This document shows, piece after piece, positions 1 through 4,954 of a DNA stretch of 9,615 nt. Where the stretch lies: positions 1 through 9,615 of the forward strand of contig CAZXCJ010000039.1 of the NCBI GenBank assembly GCA_964639335.1, written 5' to 3'. A program made the translations under genes and the position numbers. The first letter of the stretch is position 1. Each line of letters begins with the position of its first letter. This DNA is from JAIOTH01 sp964639335. GTDB lineage: Bacteria; Patescibacteriota; Patescibacteriia; UBA1558; S5-K13. The notes under the pieces are model-generated. The model saw only the letters and a list, made by a program, of their open reading frames with translations, was not told the origin of the DNA and did no database searches.

Positions 1-2
1 TA

Positions 3-59
3 AAAAAAGTCATCAATAATGCTACTAAATATCTAAAAGGTCAGGATTCATTATTCTAA
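3..59 (+). CDS. Possible C-terminal end of a plus-strand gene cut by the window edge
   Basis: Frame 3 is open from the first base to a TAA at 57-59 and reads KKVINNATKYLKGQDSLF. The lysine-rich, helix-like tail is plausible for the end of a CPR protein, but 18 residues cannot be assigned to a family. The other plus frames stop within the first 40 bases. No hairpin terminator follows; the next 45 bases are AT-rich and featureless. It could equally be chance. Confidence 0.3.
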   Translation, partial: KKVINNATKYLKGQDSLF

Positions 60-107
60 ATAAAAGAATTATAAATTTAATTATTTATTTTTTTGTAATA
101 AGCTTGA

Positions 108-446
108 ACAACACCTCCCCTGTCTCCCCTCCTCAACTGAGGAGGGGAAGTGCCCGTCCTCCGTAGAAGTAGTACTTCTACTCCCCCTTTCGCTACCTCC
201 TTCGCTGAAGCTTCGGAGGTCAGGAAAGCTTCAGGGGACAGGTCGGAGGATGGAAAGGGGTGGTGGATTTATTAGTATAGGATGTGATGTTAGTTAGTAA
301 AATATCTTAACCCCTCCTGCCTTCGCCACTCCCTACGTCAAGACTACGGGGAGTCAAGAAGGCTACGGCAGGCATGCTTAATCTCCCCTTGCCTGTCCTG
401 AGCGAAGCCAAGTTAAACTTGGCGAAGTCGAAAGGGTAAAGGGAGA
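108..446. repeat. Hairpin-rich intergenic repeat element, left copy
   Basis: A GC-rich non-coding island between AT-rich genes; it fills the gap between 60 and 476. It is a mosaic of inverted repeats. TCCCCTCCTC/GAGGAGGGGA (125-134/139-148) forms a 10-bp stem with loop AACT. TAGAAGTA/TACTTCTA (164-171/173-180) is an odd palindrome. GCCAAGTT/AACTTGGC (407-414/416-423) is another. The core at about 254-322 (AAAGGGGTGGTGGATTTATT through CTTAACCCCTCCTGCC) recurs inverted at 3305-3389, and the outer edges also match (AGGGGAGGTG on one side, ATCTCCCCTTG on the other). The hairpins between the edges differ, so the element looks modular. No transposase is seen, so it is a passive dispersed element by inference. 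Confidence 0.75.
392..436 (+). repeat. Dispersed CTGTCCTGAGCGAAG motif interrupted by a 20-bp palindromic insert
   Basis: Bases 392-407 and 428-436 together would make an uninterrupted motif beginning CCTGTCCTGAGCGAAG and ending TCGAAAGGG. I recall near-identical intergenic motifs from many bacterial genomes (memory, not a search). Here bases 408-427 are extra: they contain most of a perfect palindrome (407-423) and end in a second copy of GCGAAG (402-407 and 422-427). This looks like an insertion or slippage duplication inside the motif. Confidence 0.5.
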
Positions 447-476
447 ATATATGGTAATTGACTTTAAAAAACGTTT

Positions 477-893
477 TTATATATTTACTATATGATTTTT
501 AATGAATTGTTCAATGGCGTGAATAGTATGTATTTTGGGCTTAGAGGGGCTGCTAGCCACCCAAACAGTAAATTCATATAATTCTTTATTATTGACTTTA
601 AGCCATTTTTTATTTTTGTATAAAAAATACATTAAAGTAGTCGTGGCTATTCTTTTATTACCGTTTTGAAAAGGATGATTTTTAATCATTAAATAAAATA
701 GGGTAGAGGATTTACTAATTAATCCCGGGTATAAAGATTTACCAGAAAATTTTTGAAAAGGAGTTTTAATACAGGATTCTAAAACTCCTTTAAATCTAGA
801 TGAAAAATCAGGAATTGGTTCATTCCAGGTCATAAATTTTTGAGCTAATTGAAAAGCCACAAATTCAATTTCTTTTAAAGACAAATTTTGCAT
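477..893 (-). CDS. Doc-like Fic-domain toxin of a toxin-antitoxin pair
   Basis: A 138-residue Fic-fold protein, the usual length for death-on-curing (Doc) toxins. The signature HPFQNGNKR lies at residues 73-81, with the family-typical segment LYPGLISKSSTLFYLMIKN just before it. The NKR ending and the Asn where AMPylating Fic enzymes have an acidic residue match the Doc subgroup. P1 Doc phosphorylates EF-Tu and so blocks translation; that the same reaction occurs here is inferred from family membership. There is no inhibitory (S/T)xxxE(G/N) helix at the N-terminus, so inhibition probably comes from the partner encoded just upstream. Its ATG begins one base after the antitoxin stop, with purine-rich GGAAAAGA nearby as a weak ribosome site. 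Annotation as Fic/Doc is secure; the exact target is not known. Confidence 0.9.
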   Translation of the reverse strand: MQNLSLKEIEFVAFQLAQKFMTWNEPIPDFSSRFKGVLESCIKTPFQKFSGKSLYPGLISKSSTLFYLMIKNHPFQNGNKRIATTTLMYFLYKNKKWLKVNNKELYEFTVWVASSPSKPKIHTIHAIEQFIKNHIVNI

Positions 894-894
894 A

Positions 895-1188
895 TTATTC
901 TTTTCCCAGCATTCTTAAGGCCGTTCCATAATCTTCAATTGTTTTATTAACGGCTTTCTTAATAATTTGTTTGGTTTTATTGTCTATCTCAGCGCTGTCT
1001 AGATTTTGCAAGCGGTCGACTTCTTTTTTGTGAATTATAAAATTACGACCAATTTTTTGAGCTTTTATTTGGCCCTTTTTTATTTTATTAAAAATAGCAA
1101 CCCTGCTTATTTTTAAGATTTTGGCTAATTCCATTGTTGATAAAAATTCTTTATTTTTCAACCCGTTAGATGCTTTATTTTTACTCAT
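895..1188 (-). CDS. HTH (excisionase/MerR-like) antitoxin paired with the Doc toxin
   Basis: A 97-residue DNA-binding protein. Residues 15-60 (FLSTMELAKILKISRVAIFN onward, then GRNFIIHKKEVDRL) match the small winged helix-turn-helix of excisionase-type regulators (HTH_17). The C-terminal part, residues 68-97, is charged and helical and ends EDYGTALRMLGKE; by analogy with Phd and other two-part antitoxins it is the likely toxin-binding tail. It is the first gene of a two-gene operon with the toxin one base downstream, the usual antitoxin-first order. Two GTTAAC palindromes upstream (1294-1311, 1329-1354) are probable binding sites for this protein, which would make the operon self-repressing. 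No Shine-Dalgarno is visible before ATG 1188; the first Met is kept because the HTH begins shortly after it. Confidence 0.8.
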   Translation of the reverse strand: MSKNKASNGLKNKEFLSTMELAKILKISRVAIFNKIKKGQIKAQKIGRNFIIHKKEVDRLQNLDSAEIDNKTKQIIKKAVNKTIEDYGTALRMLGKE

Positions 1189-1240
1189 AATAGTATTAAA
1201 TATTTATTTATTAGATAAAAATGAATTTTTAATTGTTGTC

Positions 1241-1259
1241 CCCGTAATTATCTTACGGG
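1241..1259 (-). other. Hairpin in the leader of the antitoxin-toxin mRNA
   Basis: CCCGTAA (1241-1247) and TTACGGG (1253-1259) form a perfect 7-bp stem with a 5-base loop. With the promoter at 1282-1309, the transcript would start near 1275 and carry this hairpin early in a leader of roughly 87 bases. There is no U-tract after it in the minus direction, so it is not an obvious terminator; a role in RNA stability or translation is a guess. Confidence 0.45.
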
Positions 1260-1281
1260 TTTCATATTATTTTGATTTTTT

Positions 1282-1309
1282 ATTATATTTAAAGGTTAAC
1301 ATATGTTAA
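1282..1309 (-). promoter_or_regulatory. Promoter of the antitoxin-toxin operon
   Basis: On the minus strand a TTAACA -35 box (1304-1309, one mismatch from TTGACA) stands 16 bp from a perfect TATAAT -10 box (1282-1287). The -35 box lies inside the palindrome at 1294-1311, so a protein bound there would block RNA polymerase. Confidence 0.65.
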
Positions 1310-1311
1310 CC
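1294..1311. promoter_or_regulatory. Operator palindrome 1 (GGTTAACATATGTTAACC)
   Basis: A perfect 18-bp palindrome overlapping the -35 box of the antitoxin-toxin promoter. It shares the GTTAACA/TGTTAAC half-sites with the second palindrome, 39 bp away centre to centre. The best candidate ligand is the HTH antitoxin encoded downstream. Confidence 0.65.
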
Positions 1312-1328
1312 CAAAAGTCAATAGTAAA

Positions 1329-1354
1329 AATAAGTTAACATGTGTTAACTTATT
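1329..1354. promoter_or_regulatory. Operator palindrome 2, overlapping the end of the metallopeptidase gene
   Basis: Arms AATAAGTTAACA (1329-1340) and TGTTAACTTATT (1343-1354) are perfect inverted repeats around a central TG. The core matches operator 1. The TAA stop of the upstream metallopeptidase gene (1345-1347) lies inside it. As RNA it could also form a 12-bp hairpin and help end the upstream transcript, but there is no strong U-tract on the minus strand. Confidence 0.6.
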
Positions 1355-1866
1355 AAATATCCTTTATTTTTAAGCCATTTCCTATGTTTTTTATAATTTG
1401 GCATAAGTTTTTCAACTTCGCTCCAAAAGTTTTTAGAATGGTTTTTGTGTTTAATATGACAAAGTTCATGCACTACCACATAGTCAATAATTTCTTGAGG
1501 AGCCAATGCTAATCTTTGTGGAAAATTAAGATTGTTTTGAACACTGCAAGAGCCCCAGCGTTTTTGAGCAGAGGTAATTTTAATATTTTGATATTTAAAT
1601 TTTAAAATAGAAGCATAATATTGAACACGAGGTGCTATGATTTGGCGGGCCTGAGTTTTAGAAATTTGTTTCTTAGGTCCAAAAGTTTTAATTTCTGAGT
1701 TTCGGACTTCAATTAGTTTTTGTTTTTTAGAAATCCAATTTTCTTTTTTTTTAACAAATTTTTTGATCAAAAAAACCGGCATTAATTTTGGCGCCCGGAT
1801 AATTAAACCAGCATCAGCAGCTATTTCTAATGCTAGAGTTTTTCTTTTGGATCGAATAATTTTCAT
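1345..1866 (-). CDS. YgjP/SprT-like zinc metallopeptidase-domain protein (DUF45)
   Basis: A 173-residue predicted metal-dependent hydrolase. Zinc ligands are visible: HELCH at residues 133-137 (H133, H137, catalytic-type E134) and H143 in the NHSKNFW segment. The family motif RWGSCS is at 103-108 and the IDYVVVHELCH strand-helix is intact. The N-terminal part (RSKRKTLALEI, RAPKLMP, FVKKKENWI) also matches the family. It is shorter than the roughly 230 residues common for YgjP homologues, mainly through a compact middle section. No signal peptide, so cytoplasmic. Substrate is not known; E. coli YgjP itself is poorly characterised. It follows the L,D-transpeptidase gene by 6 bases and is probably co-transcribed, although no ribosome site is seen. 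Confidence 0.85.
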   Translation of the reverse strand: MKIIRSKRKTLALEIAADAGLIIRAPKLMPVFLIKKFVKKKENWISKKQKLIEVRNSEIKTFGPKKQISKTQARQIIAPRVQYYASILKFKYQNIKITSAQKRWGSCSVQNNLNFPQRLALAPQEIIDYVVVHELCHIKHKNHSKNFWSEVEKLMPNYKKHRKWLKNKGYLIS

Positions 1867-1872
1867 TTAATT

Positions 1873-3057
1873 TTATTCTATTACAACCTTAGTACCAATA
1901 TTTGCAAACCAATATAAAGGTTCCATGTTGTCATAAGAAACATTAACACAGCCGTGGCTCATTTTATGGCCAAAATTGTTATGCCAATAAGCGCCATGAA
2001 TATAAAAACGATATTGGCCAGTATAAAAATGCAGATTCCACTTAGTATCTGGATAATCAAAATCATATCCAGGTCCGCCATATCTTTTCACATCTTCTTT
2101 TCCAAGAATTTCAAATTCGCCTTTAGGAGTATCCATTTCCTGAATCCCGCTTGATATAGGAAAACTATCCATTAGTTTATCATCGAAATAATATTCTAAA
2201 TGTTGCTTAGCTAAATTGACTTTAATAAGTTTTTCAGATTTTGTTCCAGAATTAGCATCCAGAGGGTTATAACTAGCCGCCACTTCAGTGCCATCTAAAT
2301 ATAAGTCACCGTCAGAATCAGGATTCATTAAATCAGTGCCAATAATTATTTCCCAAGCATCATTTAAATAATCTTGGTCAGAATCTACTGCTATCAGTTT
2401 TTTATGAGCATGATTGGGAGAGTTATTGTTTTTAATTTCTTCGCCATCAATAATTCCGTCATTATCAGTATCTGGATTATTTAAATTGCTGTAATAAATA
2501 TATTTTTCATCATAATCAGAAAGTCCGTCTTGATCAAAATCATGAGCTTTAGTTATTGGTTCAATAAATTGTGAGGAATTTAGTAAAATATTTTCAACAC
2601 TATTTATAGTTTGACCCCAGGGGTATTCTGAAATATCAGCAGTAATAGCATTTTCTATCTTAAAACCATTATTCTCAAAAATTTCTATAGTGGTAAATAC
2701 CCTTTTTTGGCCATTTTCAATATAAAAATAACCAGGACTATTTATTTGTTTGACTAAAGTTTTTTCAGGCAGAATATAATCTAAGTTTTCATAAATCTGG
2801 GGGCGCAGCTTTATTGCTCCGCCATATTCATATTCATTTATTTTTTCAGTACTGACATTTTTTACATATTTAAAATTATCAAACCAAGAAATATATATTT
2901 TTTCATTAAGAAAAGAATATTTTTGACTATCTTTAGAAATATAATAAACTGCTGAAGAATCGTCAGCGCTAACCAATTCGCCTTGATAATCTTCTTGAGC
3001 TGAAGTTAAAAGAGGAGTTAGTAGAAAGAATATTAGAATTGTAAGTATAAATTTCAT
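1873..3057 (-). CDS. Secreted L,D-transpeptidase (YkuD) with calcium-binding repeats
   Basis: 394 residues. A signal peptide covers residues 1-20 (MKFILTILIFFLLTPLLTSA). Residues about 26-88 and 97-150 look like two diverged copies of a module often seen in CPR surface proteins (VYYISKDSQKYSFLN..YGG; FYIENGQKRVFTTIEIF..YPWG). Residues 173-256 carry thrombospondin-type-3-like calcium loops (DFDQDGLSDYDE, DTDNDGIIDGEE, DSDQDYLNDAWE, DSDGDLYLDGTE). The C-terminal YkuD domain (about 275-393) has H354-G355 and the active site S367-H368-G369-C370. Such enzymes use Cys to form 3-3 peptidoglycan crosslinks or attach proteins to the wall. The usual Arg after HGC-x is Asn (HGCVN), which occurs in several YkuD branches. 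It acts outside the membrane. It heads an operon with the metallopeptidase; GTGGG just before ATG is a weak ribosome site. Confidence 0.92.
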   Translation of the reverse strand: MKFILTILIFFLLTPLLTSAQEDYQGELVSADDSSAVYYISKDSQKYSFLNEKIYISWFDNFKYVKNVSTEKINEYEYGGAIKLRPQIYENLDYILPEKTLVKQINSPGYFYIENGQKRVFTTIEIFENNGFKIENAITADISEYPWGQTINSVENILLNSSQFIEPITKAHDFDQDGLSDYDEKYIYYSNLNNPDTDNDGIIDGEEIKNNNSPNHAHKKLIAVDSDQDYLNDAWEIIIGTDLMNPDSDGDLYLDGTEVAASYNPLDANSGTKSEKLIKVNLAKQHLEYYFDDKLMDSFPISSGIQEMDTPKGEFEILGKEDVKRYGGPGYDFDYPDTKWNLHFYTGQYRFYIHGAYWHNNFGHKMSHGCVNVSYDNMEPLYWFANIGTKVVIE

Positions 3058-3164
3058 CCCACAAGATATTTATTATTTATATTTTTTGTTAAGTTGATAG
3101 TTATAAAGTTTTAAATAATTTTTCCGCAATATTTAATATAATTATCAACGGGATTCATATTTAA

Positions 3165-3173
3165 ATTATAGCA
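3165..3173 (-). promoter_or_regulatory. Extended -10 promoter element for the L,D-transpeptidase operon
   Basis: The minus strand reads TGCTATAAT, a perfect extended -10 (TGnTATAAT). No good -35 lies 16-18 bp upstream, which extended -10 promoters tolerate. The transcript would start near 3158 and have a leader of about 100 bases, AU-rich and without a clear fold. Confidence 0.5.
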
Positions 3174-3208
3174 TAATAATAAGTAAAAAATTCTAGCAAC
3201 ACAGCCCA

Positions 3209-3466
3209 TGACTTTTTTAGAAAAGTTGGTGGACGAAGGCAGGAGGTGTTAATTTCCAAGGGGAGATACAGCCCGCCTTGCCGAATCCGCCAACTGGCGG
3301 AGAAGGCAGGAGGGGTTAAGACGTTTCACTAACTATAACACCACATCCTAAAGACCACATCCTATACTAATAAATCCACCACCCCTTTACTTCCCCTCCT
3401 TACCTCGCCCCGTATAAAGCGAAGCTTTTGTACGGGGTAAAGGAGGGGAGGGAGGGGAGGTGAATT
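3209..3466. repeat. Hairpin-rich intergenic repeat element, right copy (inverted)
   Basis: Homologous to the element at 108-446 but in the opposite orientation. Shared blocks include the core 3305-3389 (inverse of 254-322), CAAGGGGAGAT near 3258 (inverse of ATCTCCCCTTG at 381-391) and the AGGGGAGGTG edge (complementary to CACCTCCCCT in the left copy). Its own hairpins are TCCGCCA/TGGCGGA (3286-3292/3295-3301), nested in GCCTT/AAGGC, and CCCCGTA/TACGGGG (3408-3414/3431-3437) with AAAGC/GCTTT inside. Relative to the left copy the core contains a short tandem duplication, CCACATCCT twice between 3340 and 3363. It covers most of the non-coding gap 3058-3468. Confidence 0.75.
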
Positions 3467-3468
3467 AA

Positions 3469-3654
3469 AATAGACAGAAATATATAGAATTATTTGGTAT
3501 TAAATTTTTACGCTTTAGTAATTCAGAAATATATAAAAATTTAAGTAAAGCTATAGAAAAGATTAAAAAATCAATTATCAATTTTTATCCGGTATTTTTT
3601 TCAAAAAGAAAAAGCAATTTCGTACCCGCCTGCGCGGAGCCACCACTTTTTTAA
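3469..3654 (+). pseudogene. Remnant resembling the C-terminus of a DUF559 endonuclease-like protein
   Basis: An open stretch lacking a start codon and preceded by an in-frame TAA at 3466-3468. Residues from 3472 read RQKYIELFGIKFLRFSNSEI, then YKNLSKAIEKIKKSI. This matches the pattern I know from the end of DUF559 (Vsr-like, PD-(D/E)XK) proteins: R-x-x-Y-L, G-I-x-V-L-R-F-x-N, then a helix of K/E/I. The catalytic part that should precede it is absent; the inverted repeat element lies there instead. After the match the frame continues with no recognisable protein (YPVFFSKRKSNF, then translated hairpin). Interpreted as a decayed gene end; a chance open frame is the alternative. Confidence 0.45.
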
Positions 3655-3665
3655 AAAGGGGTGGC
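3639..3665. repeat. GCCACC/GGTGGC hairpin
   Basis: A 27-base imperfect palindrome: GCCACC pairs with GGTGGC, then one A-G mismatch, a C-G pair, and TTTT with AAAA. The word CACTTTTTTAAAAA inside it (3644-3657) recurs at 9585-9598, so it may be an end of a dispersed element. It follows the DUF559-like remnant. No T-tract follows on either strand, so a terminator is unlikely. Confidence 0.5.
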
Positions 3666-3690
3666 AAAGAAAAATAATCGTAATAGTGAA

Positions 3691-3727
3691 AATAAAAAAA
3701 GCTTTGTATTTAATTTTAACAAAGCTT
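3691..3727 (-). terminator. Rho-independent terminator of the small membrane-protein gene
   Basis: On the minus strand AAGCTTTGT (3727-3719) and ACAAAGCTT (3707-3699) form a perfect 9-bp stem around an 11-base loop, followed at once by seven T residues (A run 3692-3698 on the plus strand). The stem begins at the gene's TAA stop, which ties the terminator to that gene. Confidence 0.85.
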
Positions 3728-3947
3728 ATTTTCTTTTTAAACAATTATGTTTTTTCATGTCTTCCCAAATTATTTTTCCGGATTCAGTATGCCAAGCCAT
3801 TAAAAACAATATAATCATAATAATTATCCAGATTGTTTTTATTTTGGATAGCAGATTTTTTTCTAGGAAGAATGTTTTTCTAAACAGAAAGTATCCAAAA
3901 ATGAAAACAATAATATCAACCGCAATTAATATAAAAAATGCGTTCAT
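3726..3947 (-). CDS. Small two-helix membrane protein of unknown function
   Basis: A 73-residue protein I do not recognise. Residues 3-22 (AFFILIAVDIIVFIFGYFLF) and 38-52 (IWIIIMIILFLMAWH) are strongly hydrophobic and probably cross the membrane, joined by a lysine-rich loop (RKTFFLEKNLLSKIK); the lysine-rich tail is presumably cytoplasmic, as is the loop only if the topology allows it. Expression signals make it convincing: a perfect AGGAGG lies 4 bases before ATG 3947 and a strong terminator starts at the stop codon. It is a single-gene unit, divergent from folD across a 119-bp spacer. No catalytic motif is visible. A longer open frame on the opposite strand over the same DNA is judged a shadow. 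Confidence 0.75.
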   Translation of the reverse strand: MNAFFILIAVDIIVFIFGYFLFRKTFFLEKNLLSKIKTIWIIIMIILFLMAWHTESGKIIWEDMKKHNCLKRK

Positions 3948-3951
3948 TTAA

Positions 3952-3957
3952 CCTCCT
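3952..3957 (-). promoter_or_regulatory. Perfect Shine-Dalgarno AGGAGG
   Basis: Complement of CCTCCT, 4 bases before the ATG of the small membrane protein. It fixes that start and is the only full-strength ribosome site before any gene in this window. Confidence 0.8.
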
Positions 3958-3978
3958 GGTTTGTTTTATTGCTTTACT

Positions 3979-4005
3979 TTTATATCTTTTTTAGGAAAAA
4001 AGCAA
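3979..4005 (-). promoter_or_regulatory. Possible promoter of the small membrane-protein gene
   Basis: Minus strand TTGCTT (4000-4005) and TATAAA (3979-3984) with a short 15-bp spacer. It would give a leader of about 25 bases carrying the Shine-Dalgarno. The sub-optimal spacing keeps confidence low. Confidence 0.35.
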
Positions 4006-4034
4006 ATATTTTTGTTTTTAAAATTAAACCTTTA

Positions 4035-4043
4035 TGTTATAAT
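4035..4043 (+). promoter_or_regulatory. Extended -10 promoter element for folD
   Basis: TGTTATAAT is a perfect extended -10, with no good -35 at 17 bp. Predicted transcription start is near 4050, giving a leader of about 17 bases with only a purine-rich AAAGAAAAG before the ATG. Confidence 0.55.
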
Positions 4044-4066
4044 TCAGCTTAATTAAAGAAAAGATT

Positions 4067-4900
4067 ATGCGAATTATAGACGGATACAAAATAGCTGAAG
4101 ATATTTTAGAAAATTTATCTTTAAAAGTGCAAGAATTAAAAAATACAGGAATCAATCCTCATTTAGGTGTTTTTTTAGTTGGTAATGACCGAATTTCAGT
4201 TGCTTATGTAGAAAAAAAGAAAGAGGCCTGTCAAAAAATAGGTTTACAATTTACTTTGCAAGAATTTCCTGCAGATATTAGTGAAGAAAAATTAATTAAG
4301 GCCGTGAAGGAAATTCCTCAAAGAGAAAAATTGACCGGTCTAATAGTACAATTGCCATTGCCCAAACATATTAATACAGATAGAGTTTTAAATAGTATAA
4401 ATCCAGAAATAGACGTAGATTGTTTGAATAGTGTAAATTTAGAGAAGCTTAGCCAGAAAAATAATAATTTAATTCCGCCGACTCCGGGAGCTATTTTAGA
4501 AATTTTTAAAAGGTACCAGGTAGATTTAAAAATCCAAAAAATAGTTTTAATCGGACTTGGTCGTTTAGTTGGTCAGCCCTTAGCAAAAATACTTTTAAGC
4601 CAAGGAATAAATTTAAAAAGCTGTGATCGCTCCACTCAAGATTTAAGCAAATTTACCTCTCAAGCGGATGTCATTATTTTAGCTACCGGACAAAAGGATT
4701 TAATCTCTCCAGATATGGTAAAAAAAGGAGTTATTATTATTGATGCCGGTTGTACCGCTGAAAAGAATAAAATTTGCGGAGATATAGATTTTAAGAAATT
4801 TAACGAGAAAGCAAAATTAATTACACCTGTCCCAGGCGGAGTAGGGCCGATTACTGTGGTAAAGCTTTTGGAAAATGTTGTTAAATTAGCAAAAAAATGA
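4067..4900 (+). CDS. folD: Methylenetetrahydrofolate dehydrogenase/cyclohydrolase FolD
   Basis: 277 residues, a normal FolD length. FolD interconverts 5,10-methylene-THF and 10-formyl-THF in the cytoplasm, supplying one-carbon units. Active-site residues are present: Y47 and K51 in SVAYVEKK, Q95 in VQLPLP, D118 in DVDC, and the C-terminal TPVPGGVGPIT (253-263). Several usually fixed positions differ: DVDG is DVDC, PCTP is PPTP (137-140), the dinucleotide loop GRSxxVGxP is GLGRLVGQP (163-171), and the CHSxT strand is CDRST (186-190). In NADP-dependent homologues the Arg and Ser of GRS and the Ser of CHS contact the 2'-phosphate (from memory), so cofactor choice may have shifted. It is a monocistronic gene ending in TGA; no terminator hairpin was found after it. 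Confidence 0.95.
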   Translation: MRIIDGYKIAEDILENLSLKVQELKNTGINPHLGVFLVGNDRISVAYVEKKKEACQKIGLQFTLQEFPADISEEKLIKAVKEIPQREKLTGLIVQLPLPKHINTDRVLNSINPEIDVDCLNSVNLEKLSQKNNNLIPPTPGAILEIFKRYQVDLKIQKIVLIGLGRLVGQPLAKILLSQGINLKSCDRSTQDLSKFTSQADVIILATGQKDLISPDMVKKGVIIIDAGCTAEKNKICGDIDFKKFNEKAKLITPVPGGVGPITVVKLLENVVKLAKK

Positions 4901-4919
4901 GATTTTTTATATAATTTTT

Positions 4920-4948
4920 TTGCTTATATATTAAAAATATTCTATAAT
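4920..4948 (+). promoter_or_regulatory. Promoter of the structured RNA and reverse-transcriptase operon
   Basis: TTGCTT (4920-4925), a 17-bp spacer, and a perfect TATAAT (4943-4948). Predicted start is near 4955, just before the left arm of the long closing stem at 4964. The promoter therefore seems placed to make the structured RNA, with RT expression depending on read-through or an unseen second promoter. Confidence 0.6.
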
Positions 4949-4954
4949 AAAGAT

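Noticed and set aside
108..446. CRISPR array or tRNA/rRNA gene
   Set aside because: The repeats are palindromic and irregularly spaced, with no constant spacer length, and no cloverleaf or rRNA-like sequence was seen.
467..478. AAAAACGTTTTT palindrome as a terminator of the toxin operon
   Set aside because: A 12-base even palindrome cannot form a hairpin with a usable loop, and it overlaps the stop codon; likely chance in AT-rich DNA.
1121..1309. Plus-strand open frame of 62 codons
   Set aside because: It overlaps the antitoxin gene and its promoter/operators in reverse; composition reflects AT-rich DNA and there are no expression signals.
1954..2154. Plus-strand open frame of 66 codons
   Set aside because: Lies wholly inside the YkuD domain of the L,D-transpeptidase on the other strand; shadow frame.
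3661..3951. Plus-strand open frame of 96 codons
   Set aside because: Antisense to the small membrane-protein gene, which has a perfect Shine-Dalgarno and terminator; this frame has neither and starts in a repeat hairpin.
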